DNA of 64,000 nucleotides from Promicromonospora panici (GCF_900608595.1 NZ_UWYY01000022.1:54818-118817), one strand, 5' to 3'; counted from the first letter of the stretch, positions 7,439 to 17,051 are shown. The notes: generated by a model from the letters alone, not told the origin. Program-made: numbers and translations.

Positions 7439-8755
7439 TCAGCCCCGGGAGAGCGGCCCGAGGACCATCGACGGCTCGCCCGTGGACGTGAGCCTGGCCG
7501 TCCCGAGGTTCCCTACCGTGCAGCTCCCGCTGCGTGGTGTCCCGCCGTTCCAGACCTGGCGCAGGCAGTTGCGCATCGCGAGCTGCCCCCAGTAGCTGGG
7601 GTGCAGCGACTCCTGCACGTAGTACGGGCTGTCGCCGATGGTGGACACCGTACGGATCTGGTTGACCCACTCGGTCCGGTCGACGGCGCCGGGCGACTGC
7701 CAGCCGGGCAGGCCCACCTCCTCGTAGAGCCCGACGCCGGTCTCGCACAGGCGCTTGCCGTCGAATGCGTGCGTCATGTCGAGGGTGCGCACGTTCGGCA
7801 GCCCGACGTCGGACGCCGCACCGAGCAGCGCACCGTTGATGGTGGGCAGGGCCGTGGAGTTGGCCCAGTCGGCGTCGCGGTTCCAGATGCCGCACCCGCC
7901 CGTGGACTGGCGGGTGTACCCGGACTCGGGGTACCGGAAGCCTGAGCCGCTCGGCACGGGCGACGGGTACGTCTGGACCACGAGCGTCCACCGGTCGGTG
8001 GTGTACCCGGCGTTGCTCATGGCGGTCGCGACGTTGCCGAGCGCCCGCGCCACCCGCGACCGGACGGCGGCGACGTTCGCGGCGGTGAAGTTCTCCGCGA
8101 CCGAGGCGTCGTCGTGGCAGTAGTTCTTCCACCAGGACGGCGACGTGAGGAAGTTGACCACGCAGGTCTGGACGACGCTCGCGAACTCGAAGTCGTTCCC
8201 GCCGATCGAGACCACGACCATGCGGACGTTCCTCGTGGCGGCGGCCTCCTGGAGCGCGAGGGCCTGGCCCTTCCCCGCCGAGCTGTCGTGGAAGTCGATC
8301 CCGGGCTTGAAGTACTTGCCGGTCGAGGTCGCGGTCGTGGCGCCGCTGCAGGCGAGGTTGAGTCCGTTCACGCCGCCCCCGATGTGCGCCTCGGCGGAGG
8401 ACGCGCGGTGGCAGCGGTTGATCGTCTCGGCGGTGCCGTCGGGGTTGTCGAAGTAGGCGGTCGGGCCGAGTGCGTCCGCCCGGCGGTAGTCGCGGTTGGA
8501 GCTTCCGGCCCAGCGTCCCGCCTCGCCGGAGATGTAGGAGTCGCCGAGGGTCACCACCCACGGCGTCCCGGCGCCGGGACCGTCGGCGGGTGTCGCGGTG
8601 ATGGGCGTCGCGGTGACGGGCGTCGCGGTGGCCGGCGTCGCGGTGACGACGAGCCCGGCGAAGAGGCTCACCGTGCCGAGGGCGGCGGTGAGGACGGGGG
8701 TGAGGCGGCGGAGAGGGCTGAGGTGGCGGTCGGGGTTTCGCAGGTGCGTCGTCAT
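7439..8755 (-). CDS. Secreted SGNH/GDSL family hydrolase
   Basis: 438 residues. A signal peptide (Arg-rich start, hydrophobic 21-38, Ala-rich cleavage zone) leads into a short repeat of Thr-Ala-Thr-Pro units (about 39-57), encoded by tandem 15-bp DNA units near 8597-8645. The hydrolase starts at Trp67 with GDSYISGE (nucleophile Ser73). Block III is VVVSIGGNDFEF and the catalytic His lies in ESLHPSYWGQ near the C-terminus. Many Cys residues suggest disulfides, fitting extracellular location. It resembles actinobacterial lipases/esterases of the SGNH type; the ester substrate is unknown. An AGGAG site precedes the ATG. Its 150-bp upstream gap contains a 12-bp palindrome at 8885-8896. Confidence 0.88.
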   Translation of the reverse strand: MTTHLRNPDRHLSPLRRLTPVLTAALGTVSLFAGLVVTATPATATPVTATPITATPADGPGAGTPWVVTLGDSYISGEAGRWAGSSNRDYRRADALGPTAYFDNPDGTAETINRCHRASSAEAHIGGGVNGLNLACSGATTATSTGKYFKPGIDFHDSSAGKGQALALQEAAATRNVRMVVVSIGGNDFEFASVVQTCVVNFLTSPSWWKNYCHDDASVAENFTAANVAAVRSRVARALGNVATAMSNAGYTTDRWTLVVQTYPSPVPSGSGFRYPESGYTRQSTGGCGIWNRDADWANSTALPTINGALLGAASDVGLPNVRTLDMTHAFDGKRLCETGVGLYEEVGLPGWQSPGAVDRTEWVNQIRTVSTIGDSPYYVQESLHPSYWGQLAMRNCLRQVWNGGTPRSGSCTVGNLGTARLTSTGEPSMVLGPLSRG

Positions 8756-8905
8756 TGGCACTCCTGTCTCCACAGCAGTGCCCGCGCGGCGCTGCTGACC
8801 GGGACTTCAATAACGGAAGTCTAAGTCAGGACCGCAATAAGGTAAATAGCGAGTCAAATCCGACGGATGGCCTCATCGGCACCCGTCAGATCTGACAGGT
8901 CGGGG

Positions 8906-11665
8906 TCAGAGCTGGCCGACGTCGAGCACGGTCAGGACGACCTCGCCCGCCTCGTCGCTCGCCGCGAGGTCGACCCGCGCGGTGAAGGCCCAGTCGTGGT
9001 TGCGGTCGGCGTCGTCGAGCACCTGCCGGACCCACCAGGTTCCGGGTTCGACGCGGATGTCGTCCCCTCCGGTGCCGCCCGGCAGCTCGGCGCCCGGCTC
9101 CAGGATCGTCAGCAGCGCGGCGGAGCGGGCCTCCGGGCCGATGCCGACTGCATCGTCGCCCTGTTCCTCGAACAGCGGGTCCAGGGCGTCAGCCCAGGCG
9201 TCGGCGTCCCAGCCGCCGCCCAGCGCGGCCAGCCGCCCGTAGGACTCGCGGGCGATGAGCTCGACGCGGCGGAACATGGCGTTGCGGACCAGCCGGCGGA
9301 ACGCGCGCGGGTTGCCGGTGACCGGTCGCGCGGGAGCCTCGGCTCCGGCGTCGGCCAGCTCGCCGTCCGTCACGAGGTCGGCATCGTCGTCCACCGGGTT
9401 GGCCAAGCGCTCCCACTCGTCGAGCAACGAGGAGTCCACGCCGCGCACGAGTTCGCCGAGCCACTCGATGATCTCCTGCACCTCCTCGGTGCGGTGCTCG
9501 TCGGGGACCACCTGGCGCACGGCGCGGTAGGCGTCGGCGAGGTAGCGGAGCACCACGCCCTCGGTGCGCTCCAGCCCGTACACGCTCACGATCTCGGCGA
9601 ATGTCATGGCCTTCTCGACCATGTCGCGGACCACGGACTTGGGCGACAGCTCGGCGTCGGCGACCCACGGGTTGGTGCGGCGGTAGGTCTGGAACGCCGG
9701 CTCCAGGAGGTCGGCGAGCGGCTTGGGCCACGTGACCTCCTCCAGGAGCTCCATGCGCTCCTCGTACTCGAGCCCCTCGGCCTTCATCGCCGCGACGGCC
9801 TCGCCGCGCGCCCTGTTCTGCTGGCCCATGAGCACCTGGCGGGGGTCGTCGAGGGTGGCCTCGATGACGGAGACGACGTCGAGCGCGTGCGTCGGGTTCT
9901 CGACGTCGAGCAGGTCCATGGCCGCCAGAGCGAACGGCGACAGCGGCTGGTTCAGCGCGAAGTCGCGGGGGAGGTCCACAGTCAGGCGGGCCGACGGCCG
10001 GAGGCGGCCGTCGCCGTCGGGCACCCGTACCTTCTCGACGACGCCCGCGATCCGCAGCGAGCGGTAGATCCGGAAGGCCTGGCGCACGTGCTCGGCCTGC
10101 TGCGTCTCGGTGTCGTGGTTGGCCGTCAGGAGATGCCGCAGCGCGTCCACGGGATCGGTCCCGTCGCCGCCCGAGCGGGCCGACGCCCGTGCCAGGACGT
10201 TGAGCACCATCGCGTGGTTCACGCGGAACTGGGAGACGAGGGGCTCGGGGTCGGCGTCGCGCAGGCGCTCGAAGGTGGCATCGGTCCAGTTCACGGAGCC
10301 CGACGGCGCCTTCTTGCGGACTATCTTCTTGAGCTTCTTCGGGTCGTCGCCCGCCTTGGCCAGGATCTTGCGGTTCTCGATGACGTGCTCGGGCGCCATC
10401 ACGAGCACCTCGCCCACCGTGTCGTACCCGGCGCGGCCCGCGCGCCCGGCGATCTGGTGGAACTCGCGGGCGCTCAGGTGACGCATGCGCTCGCCGTCGA
10501 ACTTCACGAGGCTGGTCAGGAGCACCGTGCGGATCGGCACGTTGATGCCGACGCCCAGCGTGTCGGTGCCGCACACGACCTTGAGCAAGCCCTTCTGCGT
10601 GAGGCGCTCCACGAGGCGGCGGTACTTCGGCAGCATGCCCGCGTGGTGCACGCCGACGCCGTGCCGCAGGAACTTGCTGAGCGTCCTGCCGAACCCGGTG
10701 CCGAACCGGAAGGCGCCCATCTCCGCGGCGATGGCCTCCTTCTCGGACTTGGTGGAGACATTCATCGACAGCATCGACTGCGCGCGGTCGACGGCGTCCT
10801 TCTGCGTGAAGTGGACCACGTAGACCGGGGCGCGATGCGTCTGGACGAGCTCCTGGATGACGTCCGTGAGCGGTTCGACCACGTAGGAGAACGTGAGCGG
10901 CACCGGGCGCTCGGCGCCCGCGACCTCGGCGACGGGCCGGCCGGTGCGCTCCTCGATGTCCTCGCGCAGCCGGGTCGTGTCGCCGAGCGTGGCGCTCATC
11001 AGGATCAACTGCGTGTCCTTGAGCTCCAGCAGGGGTACCTGCCAGGCCCAGCCGCGCTGCGGGTCGCCGTAGTAGTGGAACTCGTCCATGACGACCTGCG
11101 CGATGGCGTCGTCGTCGGCGGCTGCGCCGGTCTCGCCGTCTCCGTTGCCGCGGCGGAGCGCGAGGTTCGCGAGGATCTCCGCCGTGCAGCAGATGATCGG
11201 CGCGTCCGGGTTGACGGCGGAGTCGCCGGTCATCATGCCGACGTTCTTCGAGCCGAACGCCGCCACCAGGTCGAAGAACTTCTCGCTGACCAGCGCCTTC
11301 AGCGGGGCCGTGTAGTACGTGCGCCCGCCGCGGCCGGACCGGTGGGCGGCCAGGGCGGCGAACTGCGCGCCCATCGCGACCATCGACTTGCCGGAGCCCG
11401 TCGGCGTCGCGAGCACGACGTGGGACCCGGTCATGACCTCCAGGAGGGCCTCCTCCTGGTGCGGGTAGAGCGACCGACCGCCCGCGGCGGCCCATTCGCC
11501 GAAGCTCTCGAACAGCACGTCCGGGTCGGGATCCTTGCCCGTGGGCGCGGGCAGGTACGGGATCAGGGTTCCGGCGGGCTTCGGGGTCGCCGATGCCGGG
11601 CCGGGGTCGCCGGTGGAGGAGAGAGCTGTCGAGGAGACCGAGGTTGTCGAGGAGGGCGCCGTCAT
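8906..11665 (-). CDS. Ski2-like DEAD/DEAH-box RNA helicase with DUF3516 tail
   Basis: 919 residues. Motif I is ATPTGSGKS (86-94), motif II MDEFHYY, motif III SATLGD, motif IV-V GVHHAGMLPKYR and GTDTLGVGINVP, and motif VI QIAGRAGRAGYD. This order and the Gln-x-x-Gly-Arg-x-Gly-Arg form match Ski2/Mtr4-type helicases rather than RecQ or RhlE. The C-terminal 350 residues (from about 560) are the DUF3516 region common to actinobacterial members. The role is inferred as RNA unwinding or RNA decay. It is a single gene, followed at 150 bp by the SGNH hydrolase on the same strand. No Shine-Dalgarno is obvious. Confidence 0.92.
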   Translation of the reverse strand: MTAPSSTTSVSSTALSSTGDPGPASATPKPAGTLIPYLPAPTGKDPDPDVLFESFGEWAAAGGRSLYPHQEEALLEVMTGSHVVLATPTGSGKSMVAMGAQFAALAAHRSGRGGRTYYTAPLKALVSEKFFDLVAAFGSKNVGMMTGDSAVNPDAPIICCTAEILANLALRRGNGDGETGAAADDDAIAQVVMDEFHYYGDPQRGWAWQVPLLELKDTQLILMSATLGDTTRLREDIEERTGRPVAEVAGAERPVPLTFSYVVEPLTDVIQELVQTHRAPVYVVHFTQKDAVDRAQSMLSMNVSTKSEKEAIAAEMGAFRFGTGFGRTLSKFLRHGVGVHHAGMLPKYRRLVERLTQKGLLKVVCGTDTLGVGINVPIRTVLLTSLVKFDGERMRHLSAREFHQIAGRAGRAGYDTVGEVLVMAPEHVIENRKILAKAGDDPKKLKKIVRKKAPSGSVNWTDATFERLRDADPEPLVSQFRVNHAMVLNVLARASARSGGDGTDPVDALRHLLTANHDTETQQAEHVRQAFRIYRSLRIAGVVEKVRVPDGDGRLRPSARLTVDLPRDFALNQPLSPFALAAMDLLDVENPTHALDVVSVIEATLDDPRQVLMGQQNRARGEAVAAMKAEGLEYEERMELLEEVTWPKPLADLLEPAFQTYRRTNPWVADAELSPKSVVRDMVEKAMTFAEIVSVYGLERTEGVVLRYLADAYRAVRQVVPDEHRTEEVQEIIEWLGELVRGVDSSLLDEWERLANPVDDDADLVTDGELADAGAEAPARPVTGNPRAFRRLVRNAMFRRVELIARESYGRLAALGGGWDADAWADALDPLFEEQGDDAVGIGPEARSAALLTILEPGAELPGGTGGDDIRVEPGTWWVRQVLDDADRNHDWAFTARVDLAASDEAGEVVLTVLDVGQL

Positions 11666-11702
11666 GGTCCGCCCATTGTTGCAGGCGGGTGAAGAGCGCC
11701 GC

Positions 11703-12698
11703 CTACCCGTTGCCGACCCGCTTCTCGCCCGCCTGGACCGCGACGACGCCGGCGAGGATCAGGACGCCGCCGACGAGCTGGATCGTCCGGGGGAGCTCGC
11801 CGAGCAGCAGCCAGGCGAACGCGATGGCCGAGACGACCTCGAACAGCCCGACGAAGGACGACAGCCGCGGGCCCAGCAGGCGCCCCGCGGCGATCCCTGC
11901 CACGTAGGCGAGCGCGGCGGTCACGATGCCGAGCCCGATCACCGGCAGCCACCAGGGCACCTCCGTGCCCGCGTAGACCGGCGACGCGGTGCTGTAGGTC
12001 AGCGGCATGATCCCGGTCGCGCCGAGCAGGCCGAGCGCCAGGGAGGCCGTCGTCAGGCCGCCGGCGGCCAGGGCGAGCGGCGGCAGGCCCGTGTCGACGT
12101 TCGCGTTGATGACGAAGTAGGTCGAGACGCCGAGCATCGCGACCAGCGCCCATGCGACGCCGACCGGATTCATCGCGGTGGCGCCGGGAGCCCCGGAGAC
12201 CAGGTCCAGCACGAGCACCAGCCCGACGGCGGCGAGCAGCGTGCCGGCGATCGTGGCGAGCGTCGGCCGCTGGCCGTGCCGCACCCAGAACCAGAGCACG
12301 ACGGCGGCGGGCGCCGTGTACTCGATCAGCAGGGCCGGGCCGACAGGCATGTACTGCACGGCCGAGAAGTAGGCGAACTGGCAGCCCGCCACCGACACCG
12401 CGCCGTAGACGGCGATGAGCCCGAGGTTGCGCCGCACCGGACGCCAGTCCCCGCGCAGCGACAGGATGCCGAGCGGCAGCACCACCAGAGCCGCTATCGC
12501 GACGCGGACCAGCACCATCGCGCCGGGGCTCCAGCCGGTGTCGAGCAGCCCGCTGGCGAACACCCCGGACAGGCTGAAGGCCGCGGCGGAGACTCCCGCG
12601 AACACGAGGCCGGTGGTCAGACGGCGCGTCGGGCGGGCACGGACGACGCCCGGCCTGCTCGCTTCGGGAGTGCCGGTGTCAGGTGTCACGATGCCCAT
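11703..12698 (-). CDS. EamA family (DMT superfamily) transporter
   Basis: 331 residues with ten predicted membrane helices in two EamA repeats: FAGVSAAAFSLSGVFASGLL begins the first and AWALVAMLGVSTYFVINANV the second. Drug/metabolite transporters of this type export amino acids or other small molecules. It is divergent from a CGNR zinc-finger regulator gene with 38 bp between starts, a pairing seen in other actinobacteria, so the regulator may control it. On the minus strand TAACGT lies eight bases before the ATG. Confidence 0.87.
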   Translation of the reverse strand: MGIVTPDTGTPEASRPGVVRARPTRRLTTGLVFAGVSAAAFSLSGVFASGLLDTGWSPGAMVLVRVAIAALVVLPLGILSLRGDWRPVRRNLGLIAVYGAVSVAGCQFAYFSAVQYMPVGPALLIEYTAPAAVVLWFWVRHGQRPTLATIAGTLLAAVGLVLVLDLVSGAPGATAMNPVGVAWALVAMLGVSTYFVINANVDTGLPPLALAAGGLTTASLALGLLGATGIMPLTYSTASPVYAGTEVPWWLPVIGLGIVTAALAYVAGIAAGRLLGPRLSSFVGLFEVVSAIAFAWLLLGELPRTIQLVGGVLILAGVVAVQAGEKRVGNG

Positions 12699-12724
12699 GA
12701 GTCCTGACGTTAAGGCGCAGGGGG

Positions 12725-12730
12725 TAATGT
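12725..12730 (+). promoter_or_regulatory. -10 hexamer of a leaderless promoter (CGNR regulator)
   Basis: TAATGT is followed by six bases and the GTG start at 12737. The region overlaps the divergent EamA promoter, so one bound regulator could affect both genes. Confidence 0.6.
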
Positions 12731-12736
12731 GTCAAC

Positions 12737-13285
12737 GTGGTTTTCACCTATGACACCGAGGAGTCGCTGCAGGCAGCAGTCGCGCTCGTGAACTCAGCCG
12801 AGCCGCCCGTCACGCTGGTGACGGTCGCGGAGCTCGACGCGTTTTTCGACCGGTACGGCTACACGGGGCGGCACGACAGCACCCGCGCCGAGCTCGACCA
12901 GGTGCTGGCGCTCCAGCCGCGGCTGCGCGAGCTGCTCACCGCGGACCGCGACTCGGCCGCGCACCTGGTGAACGACATGCTGGCCGACACCGGCGCGGTG
13001 CCCCAGCTCGTGCGGCACCCGCCCGTCGACTGGCACATCCACGCGGTGCCCGCGGACGCCCCGCTCGCCACGCGCATCCTGGTCGAGACCGCGATGGCGA
13101 TGATCGACGTCATCCGGGAGGACGAGCTCTCCCGCCTGGCCGTGTGCGCGGACACCGACTGCGAGGGCCTGGTCCTGGACCTCTCCCGCAACCGTTCACG
13201 CCGCTACTGCTCCACCACGTGCAGCAACCGCAACGCCCAGGCGGCGCATCGGGCGCGCCGGGCGGGTCAGCCCTCGACGGTGTAG
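12737..13285 (+). CDS. CGNR zinc-finger / ABATE domain regulator
   Basis: 182 residues. The N-terminal helical ABATE domain is followed by a zinc finger whose ligands are Cys137, Cys142, Cys158 and Cys162; between them lies the family core DLSRNRSRRYCS. The usual final CGNR is CSNR here, which keeps the zinc ligand and Arg. Such proteins are presumed stress-linked transcription factors. It is divergent from the EamA transporter and overlaps the convergent kinase gene by 19 bp. Confidence 0.85.
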   Translation: MVFTYDTEESLQAAVALVNSAEPPVTLVTVAELDAFFDRYGYTGRHDSTRAELDQVLALQPRLRELLTADRDSAAHLVNDMLADTGAVPQLVRHPPVDWHIHAVPADAPLATRILVETAMAMIDVIREDELSRLAVCADTDCEGLVLDLSRNRSRRYCSTTCSNRNAQAAHRARRAGQPSTV

Positions 13286-13848
13286 CGGCTCCGCCCCGAC
13301 TCCAGGGCCGCGACGATCATGTCGGTCACCCCGGCGACGTCGTCCGGCAGCTCGGTCAGCACGACGCCGGGCGGGTCGGACACCGTCGCCCGGACGAAGT
13401 CGTCGTGCATGTGCTGGGTGGCCGCGAGGTCCGTGAACCCGTGACCCGTGCGCGTCTCGACCCGCTTCAGGCAGGTCTCCGCGGGCGGCAGCAGCACCAC
13501 GTAGTCGATCACCTCGACGCCGGCCAGCCGCGCGAAGGTGGGCAGGAACCACGGGCCGATCACGCCGTCGTACACCACCGTCATGCCGCCGGCGGCAAAG
13601 CGGCCCGCGGCGGCCGCCGCCGCGCGGACGGTCGTGTCGTTCTGGGCGTGCGACCCCGGCAGCCAGGGCGAGATCGCCCCGCGGCGCAGAAAGGCGAAGA
13701 ACGCGTCGCCCTCCACCAGGACGCTCGGCTCCCAGCGGTCGGCGAGGGCCTCGGACACGGTGGACTTGCCCGAGCCGGGCGGCCCCGTCACGACCAGCAG
13801 CCGCGGCGCGGGACCGACTTCGGCCGGGTTGCTCTCGGCCGCGCTCAT
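13267..13848 (-). CDS. P-loop nucleoside/small-molecule kinase
   Basis: 193 residues. Walker A is GPPGSGKST (22-30); a LVEGDAFFAFLRRG segment follows, with the acidic residues expected of a shikimate- or chloramphenicol-phosphotransferase-like fold. MTVVYDGVIGPWFLP is probably the Walker B region and a late Arg-rich segment (RVETRTGHG) could be the lid. The ATG at 13848 is chosen because it overlaps the APH stop (ATGA). The substrate is unknown; coupling to an APH-like gene suggests a shared small-molecule phosphorylation or resistance role. Confidence 0.75.
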   Translation of the reverse strand: MSAAESNPAEVGPAPRLLVVTGPPGSGKSTVSEALADRWEPSVLVEGDAFFAFLRRGAISPWLPGSHAQNDTTVRAAAAAAGRFAAGGMTVVYDGVIGPWFLPTFARLAGVEVIDYVVLLPPAETCLKRVETRTGHGFTDLAATQHMHDDFVRATVSDPPGVVLTELPDDVAGVTDMIVAALESGRSRYTVEG

Positions 13849-14666
13849 CCCAGGTCCCACAGGAGCCGGTAGTAGGCGACGCGGTCGGGGTCCTCCTCGA
13901 TCCCGTACGCCTCGTACACGAGGTGGTCGTACCCGGGGCCGAAGTTCCAGCCCAGGCTGTAGGTCGCGATGGACAGGTCGGCCCAGCGGTCGGCGATGCC
14001 GAGCGCGCCGAGGTCGACGTGCCCGGCAAAGCTGCCGTCGTCGGCGAGCAGTGTGTTGGGGGCGCAGGCGTCACCGTGGCAGACGACGAGCCGGTCGTGG
14101 TCCGGCGAGTCCAGGAGGCGGTCGCGGGCCTCGGGTGACCAGCCGTCGGACGCGTGGCCCTGGGCGGCCCGGGCCTCGGCGACCGCTATCCGGTCGCTGA
14201 TGCTCCAGGTCCAGGGGCACTCGTCGACGGGCAGGGCGTCGTGGAGCGCCCGCAGTCCGGCGCCGATGGCGCGGGCGGCGGTCTCCGGCTCGGCCAGCCA
14301 CCGCGGGTCGACGGCGGAGCGCGCCTCGATCGCCTCCGTGACCAGCCACTCCGAGTCCTCGTCGGCGCCGACCTCGAGGACGTGCGGCACCCGGGTGTAC
14401 CGGGCGGCCCACTGCATCCGGGCGGCCTCGTCCGCCAGGTCGACCCGCTCGATGGTCGCCCGCTCCGAGCGGGGTGCCCACTTCACGAACGAGGCGCGCT
14501 GTCCCGCTCCGGCCCGCCCGCCGCCGTCGGCCGCCTGACCGTTGGCGGGCTCGATCCGGAACGTGAGGCCGCCGAGCTCGTTGCTCCAGGCCGGCGCGAC
14601 GCGGGAGTCGCCGGCGAGCTCTCGAACGACGTCGGGCACGCCGACTTCGCCGGTGGGGATGGTCAT
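13845..14666 (-). CDS. APH(3')-like phosphotransferase
   Basis: 273 residues. The aminoglycoside-phosphotransferase signature is complete: HGDACAPN (His197-Gly-Asp199 brackets the catalytic base) and HVDLGALGIADRWADL, with the metal-binding Asp218. FVKWAP near 60 provides the ATP-site Lys. The N-terminus differs from clinical APH(3') enzymes and carries a Gly/Ala-rich insert (41-58). True antibiotic substrate is unproven. It has a second paralogue at 16104-17051 on the other side of the DUF418 gene, and the two share about the same architecture. CACGCT lies six bases before the ATG, a possible leaderless promoter. Confidence 0.85.
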   Translation of the reverse strand: MTIPTGEVGVPDVVRELAGDSRVAPAWSNELGGLTFRIEPANGQAADGGGRAGAGQRASFVKWAPRSERATIERVDLADEAARMQWAARYTRVPHVLEVGADEDSEWLVTEAIEARSAVDPRWLAEPETAARAIGAGLRALHDALPVDECPWTWSISDRIAVAEARAAQGHASDGWSPEARDRLLDSPDHDRLVVCHGDACAPNTLLADDGSFAGHVDLGALGIADRWADLSIATYSLGWNFGPGYDHLVYEAYGIEEDPDRVAYYRLLWDLG

Positions 14667-14791
14667 GGCGCCAGCGTGCCAGACCAGGTCAAGCCGTCAC
14701 GAGATGATTTCCGGCGCCCGCTCCGACGGCGGCTACCGGTGCCGCTCCGGCATCCTCCGAAGGATGTACGCGGCCCGGACAGATCGCCCGG

Positions 14792-16078
14792 ATGACCGAC
14801 GACACCGGCCGCCGTCCGCGACAGGGTCGGGGCATGCCCGCCAACTCGCCAGCAAGTCCGTCACCTGCGACGACGGCGTCTCCGCCGTCGACCACCTCGA
14901 TGAGCACCGGGGGCCGGATCGCCGCGCTCGACATCCTGCGCGGGGTCGCGATCCTCGGCACGTTCGCCAGCAACGTCTGGATCTTCACGACGCCGGGCGG
15001 CCCCGCCGAGTGGATCTCCGACGGTTTTGCCACCGCCGATCCCGTGCAGCGTGTGCTGCAAGGGTTGGCCAACGGCAAGTTCCTCGGGCTGCTGACCCTG
15101 CTGTTCGGGGTGGGGCTCGAGCTGCAGTACCGGTCGATGGTGCGCCGCGGCCTGCCGTGGCCGGGCCGGTATGCCCTGCGCGCCGGGATCCTGTTCGTCG
15201 AGGGCCTGGTGCACTACGTGCTCGTCTTCGAGTTCGACGTCCTGATGGGGTACGCGATCGCATCCCTGCTCGCCGCCTACCTGATCGGCCGCAGCGACCG
15301 CGGGGTGCGGGCCTGGGGTGGCGTGATCGCGTCGGTCTACGTGGCGGGGATCGTGGGCATCACGGCGCTGCTCGTCGCGGCGCCGGATGCGTCGGACGGC
15401 GCCGCAGCGGGGGACGGGACGGCGGCCGGCGCCGCGCCCCTGCCGACGACGAGCTGGCTCGACCAGGTGCTGCTGCGGATCACGAACATGGACGTGTTCC
15501 GGATCGAGCTGATCCTGATCGTGCCGTCGGCCACCGTGCTGTTCGTCGTGGGCTCTCGGCTCGTCCGCGCCGGGATGTTCTCGGCGACCGAGAGTGGGGC
15601 GTGGCTGCGCCGTCGGCTCGCGTTGGCCGGGCTGGGTGCCGGCATCCCCCTGAACGCACTGACCATGTGGGCCGGGGCGGACTGGTTCCTCGTCGACCGG
15701 TACCTGGTGCCGCCGCTGGTGGCGCTCGGCATCCTGGCGCTGGGCACGACCCTCGTCCAGCGCGGGCAGGCCCGGGCGCAGGTGGCCCAGGTCCCGACGA
15801 GCGGCCCGGGCCGGGGCCCGGCCGGCCTGCTCCGCCGGGGTGTCGAGGCGGTCGGGCGGACGGCGCTGTCGTGCTACGTGCTGCAGAACGTGCTCGCTTC
15901 GGCCCTCTGCTACGACTGGGGCCTGGGGCTGGCCGGAGGCGGCCCGTGGCAGGCGGTGGCGATCTGGGCCGGCGTCTCGCTGACGCTGATGCTGGTGGCA
16001 CCGCTGTGGCTGCGGCGGTGGCCGCGCGGCCCCATCGAGCTGGTGATACACCGGGTCTATGGCGCGCGGCGCCGGTGA
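14792..16078 (+). CDS. DUF418 domain membrane protein
   Basis: 428 residues. A disordered Ser/Pro/Thr-rich N-terminus (1-40) precedes IAALDILRGVAILGTFASNV, the diagnostic opening of DUF418/YeiB-like multi-pass proteins, and about ten hydrophobic helices. The C-terminal DUF418 block (TALSCYVLQNV) is present. Function is unknown for the family. The start is uncertain: ATG at 14792, 14834 or 14900 are all in frame, and none has a convincing ribosome site. It is divergent from one APH-like gene and convergent with its paralogue. Confidence 0.8.
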   Translation: MTDDTGRRPRQGRGMPANSPASPSPATTASPPSTTSMSTGGRIAALDILRGVAILGTFASNVWIFTTPGGPAEWISDGFATADPVQRVLQGLANGKFLGLLTLLFGVGLELQYRSMVRRGLPWPGRYALRAGILFVEGLVHYVLVFEFDVLMGYAIASLLAAYLIGRSDRGVRAWGGVIASVYVAGIVGITALLVAAPDASDGAAAGDGTAAGAAPLPTTSWLDQVLLRITNMDVFRIELILIVPSATVLFVVGSRLVRAGMFSATESGAWLRRRLALAGLGAGIPLNALTMWAGADWFLVDRYLVPPLVALGILALGTTLVQRGQARAQVAQVPTSGPGRGPAGLLRRGVEAVGRTALSCYVLQNVLASALCYDWGLGLAGGGPWQAVAIWAGVSLTLMLVAPLWLRRWPRGPIELVIHRVYGARRR

Positions 16079-16103
16079 CGGAGCCTGAGGCCACCCGGCG
16101 CGG

Positions 16104-17051
16104 CTACCTCGGCACCCCGGGACGGGCGCGGGCGGCCTCCTCGGCGTCCCACAGGGCCCGGTAGTAGGCGGTGCGCTCGCGGTCGGGCGCCACGCCGTAC
16201 GCGGCGAGCACCAGCGGCTCCAGGCCGGGACCGTAGCGGCGGGTGACGCTGCGGGTGGTCACGGCGATGTCGGACCAGCGGTCCGCGACACCCAGGTCGC
16301 CGACGTCGACGTGGGCGGCGAACCGGCCGACGTGGTCGAGGAGTGTGTTCGGGACGGTGGCGTCGCCGTGGCACACGACGAGCCGGTCGACGGGCGGCGG
16401 GGCGGTGATCGATCGAGCGGTGACCGGTTGGGCGCCGATCGGCTGGGCCGTGAGCGCGGCGACGCGCGTCTCGGCCGTGCGGACGAACGGGCAGGTGTCC
16501 GTGGGCAGTGCGTCGTGGAAACGCCGCAGGCCGATGCCGACGGCTATCGCCGAGCGTTCCGCCCGGGAGCGCCACTGGGGTTCGATGGCCGACGTCGCCA
16601 CCGCCCCGCCGACCTCGACGGCCGCCGTGAGCATCCACGAGCCGTGCCCGTCCCGCCCGGCGCCGAGCACCCGGGGGACCGGGGTGAACGAGCCGGCCCA
16701 GACCAGGCGGTCGGCCTCGGCGAGCAGGTCCGGGCAGGGTGCGCCGTGGGGCACCCACTTGAGGTACGCGCTGTGGCTCCTGCGCCGCGCGGACCGGCGT
16801 CCACCGCTGTACGCCCTGGGGTTGGTGAGCTGAGCCGGACGGCGGGCGGGTACCCGACCGGGCTGGAGGGCGGGCTCGCGTATGGGGTCGATCCCGGGCC
16901 GGCGGTCTTCGAGCCGCACCGTGAGGCCGCCGTACTCGTTGCGCCATACGGGGACGACCGTCGTTCCCGTCCGTAGCCGTTCGGCCAAGGCGCGTACGAC
17001 GGGCGGTACTTCGACGGGTGCCGGACTGATGCCGACGAGCGCGTTCGACAC
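16104..17051 (-). CDS. APH(3')-like phosphotransferase, paralogue
   Basis: 315 residues. The catalytic loop is HGDATVPN and the metal loop HVDVGDLGVADRWSD; YLKWVP supplies the ATP-site Lys. It aligns throughout with the protein at 13845-14666 (WRNEYGGLTVR against WSNELGGLTFR; YYRALWD against YYRLLWD at the C-terminus) but carries an extra Arg/Pro-rich insert (about 50-92). The first residue is a GTG. The two copies flank the DUF418 gene in the same orientation, which points to an old tandem duplication. Confidence 0.82.
   Translation of the reverse strand: MSNALVGISPAPVEVPPVVRALAERLRTGTTVVPVWRNEYGGLTVRLEDRRPGIDPIREPALQPGRVPARRPAQLTNPRAYSGGRRSARRRSHSAYLKWVPHGAPCPDLLAEADRLVWAGSFTPVPRVLGAGRDGHGSWMLTAAVEVGGAVATSAIEPQWRSRAERSAIAVGIGLRRFHDALPTDTCPFVRTAETRVAALTAQPIGAQPVTARSITAPPPVDRLVVCHGDATVPNTLLDHVGRFAAHVDVGDLGVADRWSDIAVTTRSVTRRYGPGLEPLVLAAYGVAPDRERTAYYRALWDAEEAARARPGVPR

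Noticed and set aside
8867..11692. 941-codon open frame antisense to the helicase
   Set aside because: It mirrors the helicase gene in a high-GC codon pattern and has no domain signature; the opposite strand has all helicase motifs.
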